The position numbers were made by a program, and so were the translations under genes. Positions 4,732-7,680 of a stretch of DNA of 7,680 bases are shown here, one piece after another. Each line of letters begins with the position of its first letter. Positions within the stretch are counted from its first letter, which is position 1. The DNA comes from an uncultured Prevotellaceae bacterium (GTDB taxonomy: Bacteria; Bacteroidota; Bacteroidia; Bacteroidales; Muribaculaceae): positions 1-7,680 of the forward strand of contig CALGGO010000024.1 of NCBI GenBank assembly GCA_937916085.1, read 5' to 3'. The notes below the pieces were generated by a model that made no database searches, was not told the DNA's origin, and was given only the letters and a program-made list of their open reading frames with translations.

Positions 4732-6222
4732 TCACCTCTCGAAAATCCAGTAACGCTCACGGTCAAGATAAGTGGTGCTGACGTAGAACGGCACAATGGG
4801 CGTGACGAGTTTGCCCATATCGAGGCGTTCACGAGGGGCGGTTTTGTAGGTGGCGAAAGCGATGCCGTAGAGCAAACGTACTTTGCGAGGCTTGTAGGAC
4901 CGGTTCTCCTGTTTCAATTCGAGATTAATCCTCGTCTTGCCGTAGGCGACGTAAGGGCGACCCGTTTCTTCGTCGAGTGCTTCCTTGACAAAGAACCGCG
5001 CCGCGGTCTGCCAGCCGTCAAGTTCCTCAAGGTCAATCAGCGGATGCTCCACCGCCATTTTGCCAATCGACACCTCGCCCCGCGCCCCGATCTTAATGGT
5101 GTTGCCGTCGCCGAGCACGTTCCAGCCCTTGCGGATGTCGCCGTGTCCTTTGGCACCCTCTTGCGAGATGGTGCGGTTGCGCTTGCGTGTGTATCGGAAA
5201 AGGTAAGGGACATAGCCCTTTTCTTTGAGATACTGCGCACCTCGCAGTTTCAGTGCGTCCTTGCCGAGGTTGATTTCAATGGCGAGTGGGTAGAGCGGTT
5301 GTTGGGAGGTGGCACTGCCGGTGCCGAACACCGCTTGGCGCAGTGCGTCGAGTTGCCTGACGTGCTGCGCCGTCATCACCCCCGCGCCATACTGCGAGGC
5401 TGCCGTGAGGTAGAACTGCTGCAATTCCACATCGCGCTCGCCGGTGGCGAGGTTGTAGCCGAACAGCATAATGCCGACTTTGTCGGTGGCGATGTGGAAC
5501 ACCTGCGCCCCGTCAACGACGGTTCCGGCATTGCGCACGGTGCGCATCTGCGACTGCAAGGCGGTGATGTCTGTCTTTGCCGTGTTGAGCGACTGCACCT
5601 GCGCGGCGGTCATCGCCCCTGCCTGCGTGGCGGTGGCACCATTGATAGTGCAGCCCGCCCCCAGCACGAAGTCCTCGCCGGTGCGCACATCGTGCTTGGT
5701 GAGCGAGAGCAGGATTTTGGTGGCGTGGCCGTTACCCTGGCTGATGCCGGTCACGACATAGCCAGCCGACTGAATGATGAAAATCTGATTGGTGTGTTGT
5801 TGGGCGGTGGACTGCAAGGCGGTGATAGCCGAGCGCACCTGCGGCATGGCGGTTTGCAGAGCCATAAGCGTCTGCACATGGCTCGCGGTCATCACGCCGG
5901 CTTGTGTGTCGGTCGCCCCGTAGAGGGGTACTGACGAGGTGAATGTCGCGCCGTTGCGCAGACTTCGCCCTCGCAGGGTGAGGAACATGTGCTCCATATC
6001 GACCATGCCGGTAGCGTGGGCGACATCGTAAACGACGGTGTACTGCGAGAGCAGGTTTTTCCAGTCGTCGAGCACCTGCCGCTCGGCATCGGTTGAGGCG
6101 TTGGCGAGCAAATCGAGAATGTCCTGCAAGAGTTTCCCGACCGTTTCGGGCGAGATACTTTCTTTCTCTGTCTCGACACGGAACGCCGAAACGAGTGCTG
6201 TCAGTTGGTTGGTATCAATCAT
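4732..6222 (-). CDS. Phage tail-fibre or baseplate-appendage-like protein with three internal repeats
   Basis: A 496-residue protein. Three copies of a motif of type G-A-x(4)-A-G-x-M-T-A-x-x-V-x-x-L lie near residues 102-120 (YGATDTQAGVMTASHVQTL), 195-212 (NGATATQAGAMTAAQVQSL) and 278-291 (YGAGVMTAQHVRQL). AG-x-MTA followed by a helical L-x-x-L segment is a common linker in phage and prophage tail-fibre proteins, especially in Bacteroidota. The N-terminus (about 1-60) is helical and may be the attachment end. The C-terminal 190 residues (from about 310) look globular and probably form the distal or structural domain. It has its own strong promoter just upstream (6251-6281). Long shadow frames on the other strand come from its GC-rich codons. 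The exact role, fibre versus baseplate spike, is open. Confidence 0.7.
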   Translation of the reverse strand: MIDTNQLTALVSAFRVETEKESISPETVGKLLQDILDLLANASTDAERQVLDDWKNLLSQYTVVYDVAHATGMVDMEHMFLTLRGRSLRNGATFTSSVPLYGATDTQAGVMTASHVQTLMALQTAMPQVRSAITALQSTAQQHTNQIFIIQSAGYVVTGISQGNGHATKILLSLTKHDVRTGEDFVLGAGCTINGATATQAGAMTAAQVQSLNTAKTDITALQSQMRTVRNAGTVVDGAQVFHIATDKVGIMLFGYNLATGERDVELQQFYLTAASQYGAGVMTAQHVRQLDALRQAVFGTGSATSQQPLYPLAIEINLGKDALKLRGAQYLKEKGYVPYLFRYTRKRNRTISQEGAKGHGDIRKGWNVLGDGNTIKIGARGEVSIGKMAVEHPLIDLEELDGWQTAARFFVKEALDEETGRPYVAYGKTRINLELKQENRSYKPRKVRLLYGIAFATYKTAPRERLDMGKLVTPIVPFYVSTTYLDRERYWIFER

Positions 6223-6250
6223 AAGAATGTTGTTTTGCTGAAATACACTG

Positions 6251-6281
6251 CAAAACTACATTGATTGAGCGGTGGAGCAAA
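6251..6281 (-). promoter_or_regulatory. Promoter of the fibre-like gene
   Basis: On the minus strand: TTTG (6278-6281), exactly 19 nt, TAGTTTTG (6251-6258) followed by CA. This is a full match to the Bacteroidota promoter pattern. It lies about 30 nt before the ATG at 6222, giving a short leader, and begins only a few bases beyond the terminator of the preceding cassette. Confidence 0.78.
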
Positions 6282-6287
6282 AGACAC

Positions 6288-6313
6288 AAAAAAAGCCCAC
6301 CTTTAAGGTGAGC
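6288..6313 (-). terminator. Intrinsic terminator of the SHOCT gene
   Basis: On the minus strand GCTCACCT pairs with AGGTGGGC around TAA (6295-6313, one G.U pair), followed by seven T (6288-6294). It sits 28 nt after the SHOCT gene stop and is a canonical rho-independent terminator. Confidence 0.88.
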
Positions 6314-6341
6314 CTTTATGATTAATTATTGAAGAAACGAA

Positions 6342-6857
6342 TTATTTAAGTAGGCGAGCTTTTTGTTCTTCGTATTCTTTTTGTGTTAAGACTCCTGAAT
6401 CGAGTAATGATTTCAATTTAGAGATTTCATCTGCTACACTCTGAACCTTAGAAGTTTCTTTAGCGGGTTGATATTTCGAAAGTTCGGAAGAAATAGTACT
6501 GCTAAGACGTTCAATGTTTTTTCTATTTCTAGAACTATTATTAAAACCAAATTTAGGTGAAGACTTAATCTTGACAGTAGTTTTGGAGTCTGAATGTTGA
6601 ATAACTTGAACATCTATCCATTCGCCATTAGAAAAGGCAGACACACCAACTCCAAAACGAAAACTACCACTTACTGGGTCTGAATGTTTAATTTTTAACT
6701 TACATTTTGTGGCTGCTGCCTCTAAAGCTTTCACGACAGTTGATTTAGCGTAAGAATACGCAAACTCCGTGGGTTCTTTTCCTCCACTATTTTGAATTGC
6801 TTTGACAATAAGAAAAACTATTGTACCAAGCACTAAACCAATGAAAAAGAATTCCAT
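6342..6857 (-). CDS. Membrane-anchored SHOCT-domain protein
   Basis: A 171-residue protein. Residues 3-21 (FFFIGLVLGTIVFLIVKAI) form one membrane segment. A middle domain (about 35-105) has alternating hydrophobic strands. Residues about 141-171 (VADEISKLKSLLDSGVLTQK onward) are a clear SHOCT domain, a short C-terminal helical module common in bacterial membrane and phage-borne proteins and thought to mediate oligomerisation or protein contacts. The gene is far more AT-rich than the genes on both sides and has its own -7 box and strong terminator, so it looks like an independently expressed moron cassette. Its job is unknown; alteration of the lysogen envelope or exclusion of other phages is only a possibility. 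Confidence 0.85.
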   Translation of the reverse strand: MEFFFIGLVLGTIVFLIVKAIQNSGGKEPTEFAYSYAKSTVVKALEAAATKCKLKIKHSDPVSGSFRFGVGVSAFSNGEWIDVQVIQHSDSKTTVKIKSSPKFGFNNSSRNRKNIERLSSTISSELSKYQPAKETSKVQSVADEISKLKSLLDSGVLTQKEYEEQKARLLK

Positions 6858-6896
6858 ATAAAAATCAAAAAGGATTAAAGATTGTTATTGTGTCTG

Positions 6897-6904
6897 CAAA
6901 GGTA
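6897..6904 (-). promoter_or_regulatory. -7 box of a putative promoter for the SHOCT gene
   Basis: TACCTTTG followed by CA on the minus strand, identical in its core to the -7 boxes at 3741-3748 and 4501-4508, about 40 nt before the ATG. No TTTG lies at the right distance upstream, where the stop region of the gp10-like gene would supply it. The -33 match is therefore poor. Confidence 0.55.
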
Positions 6905-6921
6905 CAACAATTATTGCAATA

Positions 6922-7359
6922 TCAGCCGCTTCGTCCGAAATTTTTATTGAGGGCGTTGGAAATTATTCCCGTGAAACTGCGCCCAATATTATCTTCAAAA
7001 AATTCTTTCGTGCGCATTACCGAGGCGTAATACTTTCGCGAGAACCACTTGCGGCGTTTGCGTTTTTTGGCTCGGCCGATGTCGCCGGAGTTTCCGCGAG
7101 GCGGTTCTTTGCCTGTGCCGTAGTCCTGCCACAAACCGTATTCGAGAAAGGTTTGTGACAAGCCGACCTCGAAGAAGCGTCCGTCGGCACGCACGGGCAA
7201 TGCCTTTGGCGATGCCAGCAGTGCCCCGGTGTCAATGACACCTAACAGCGTGATTTGCTCCTGCCATATTTTTAGCATGGTGTCATTGAAGCCGTTGACC
7301 CACTTCTGCCGTTGTTCAAGGGCTTGTTCCTCCGTTATGTTATTCCCATTCGTCGGCAT
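6922..7359 (-). CDS. HK97-gp10-like phage tail-completion / morphogenesis protein
   Basis: A 145-residue protein with the features of small head-tail or tail-completion proteins: an N-terminal helix, then VIDTGALLASPKAL (about 41-54), then FLEYGLWQDYGTGKEPPRGN (about 71-90), in which an aromatic/acidic residue followed by Y-G-T-G recalls the gp10/gpG 'E-x-G-T' signature. A strongly basic stretch follows (RAKKRKRRKW, about 96-105), and the C-terminus is FFEDNIGRSFTGII. Such proteins join the tail to the connector or terminate the tail tube during assembly. The start overlaps the end of the upstream gene by 20 nt, as is common for co-translated phage genes. It could equally belong to the Mu-type virion-morphogenesis group. 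The family call is moderately sure. Confidence 0.65.
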   Translation of the reverse strand: MPTNGNNITEEQALEQRQKWVNGFNDTMLKIWQEQITLLGVIDTGALLASPKALPVRADGRFFEVGLSQTFLEYGLWQDYGTGKEPPRGNSGDIGRAKKRKRRKWFSRKYYASVMRTKEFFEDNIGRSFTGIISNALNKNFGRSG

Positions 7360-7680
7360 TGTATCTCAAATCGGTATAGACATCGACGGCGACTTGGAAA
7401 AAGGCGCAGGCGCAGCCGGAGAAGAAATATCGGTCAATCTCGTTGAACGATATTCGAGGGTCGAGGTAGATGCACTGTTCCTCTAACTTGGTTTTCTCCA
7501 GAATGAGCAGCGACATGAACTGCCGGAACAACTCTCGCATGGTGTCCATGCAGGTGTTGCGAGCCGCCATGTCGTCAATCTTGTGGCGCATCGCCATAAA
7601 GATTGTCTTGACGCGGCGCGTGCGAGGTGTGTTGTGCAGTTCGGTGAAGCCGTTGGCGATGTCGCTCACGCAGACAAATG
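7340..7680 (-). CDS. Hypothetical phage protein (5' end beyond the right edge)
   Basis: The frame is open to the window edge. A GTG at 7669 could be a start, but GTG starts are uncommon in this group and the in-frame residues before it (FVC) look equally coding, so the true start probably lies outside. At least 113 residues are visible, rich in helix-forming segments (MRHKIDDMAARNTCMDTMRE, LRYNADEWE at the end) with several Cys and no membrane segment or known motif. It overlaps the gp10-like gene by 20 nt and presumably belongs to the same head-tail module. Not recognised. Confidence 0.65.
   Translation of the reverse strand, partial: FVCVSDIANGFTELHNTPRTRRVKTIFMAMRHKIDDMAARNTCMDTMRELFRQFMSLLILEKTKLEEQCIYLDPRISFNEIDRYFFSGCACAFFQVAVDVYTDLRYNADEWE

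Noticed and set aside
5044..5934. 296-codon + strand ORF opposite the fibre gene
   Set aside because: It is an antisense shadow of a GC-rich gene. Its translation has no recognisable motif, whereas the minus frame has a promoter, an ATG and tail-fibre-type repeats.

Overview
The window looks like the late (virion and lysis) region of a tailed-phage genome or prophage from a Bacteroidota host (Bacteroidales-like). Three observations point to the host. Promoter-like sites follow the Bacteroidota pattern TTTG, 19 nt, TAnnTTTG. Shine-Dalgarno sequences are essentially absent before the genes. The exported protein carries a typical Bacteroidota signal peptide and domain style. Every convincing protein gene lies on the minus strand, so the genes are read from right to left. 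I cannot name the genus or the phage.

Right to left, the layout is as follows. An unrecognised small phage protein runs off the right edge (7340-7680) and overlaps an HK97-gp10-like tail-completion/morphogenesis protein (6922-7359). Next is an AT-rich single-gene cassette encoding a membrane-anchored SHOCT-domain protein (6342-6857), with its own -7 box upstream and a strong intrinsic terminator downstream. Seven bases beyond that terminator a very good promoter (6251-6281) restarts transcription into a 496-residue fibre-like protein with three internal repeats (4732-6222). A 412-nt non-coding interval follows, packed with hairpins. It contains what looks like a complete small-RNA gene on the opposite (+) strand: promoter, three hairpins at an exact 30-nt period, and a U-tract terminator. 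After it comes a holin (3801-4319). A second AT-rich cassette follows: an exported trypsin-like protease of unusual architecture (1554-3479) separated by one base from a DUF2971-family gene (878-1552). A long structured leader precedes the protease. GC-rich phage genes then resume with a 204-residue protein (123-737) and the start of a paralogue (1-103) sharing its N-terminal module.

The simplest reading is a GC-rich phage late operon interrupted by two AT-rich 'moron' cassettes: genes with their own transcription signals that probably serve the lysogen or phage competition rather than virion assembly. The main candidates for undescribed biology are the three-hairpin RNA between the fibre and holin genes, the coupled protease/DUF2971 pair with its structured leader, and the 7-nt-period leader sequences in front of phage genes. 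All functional roles are inferred from sequence alone.
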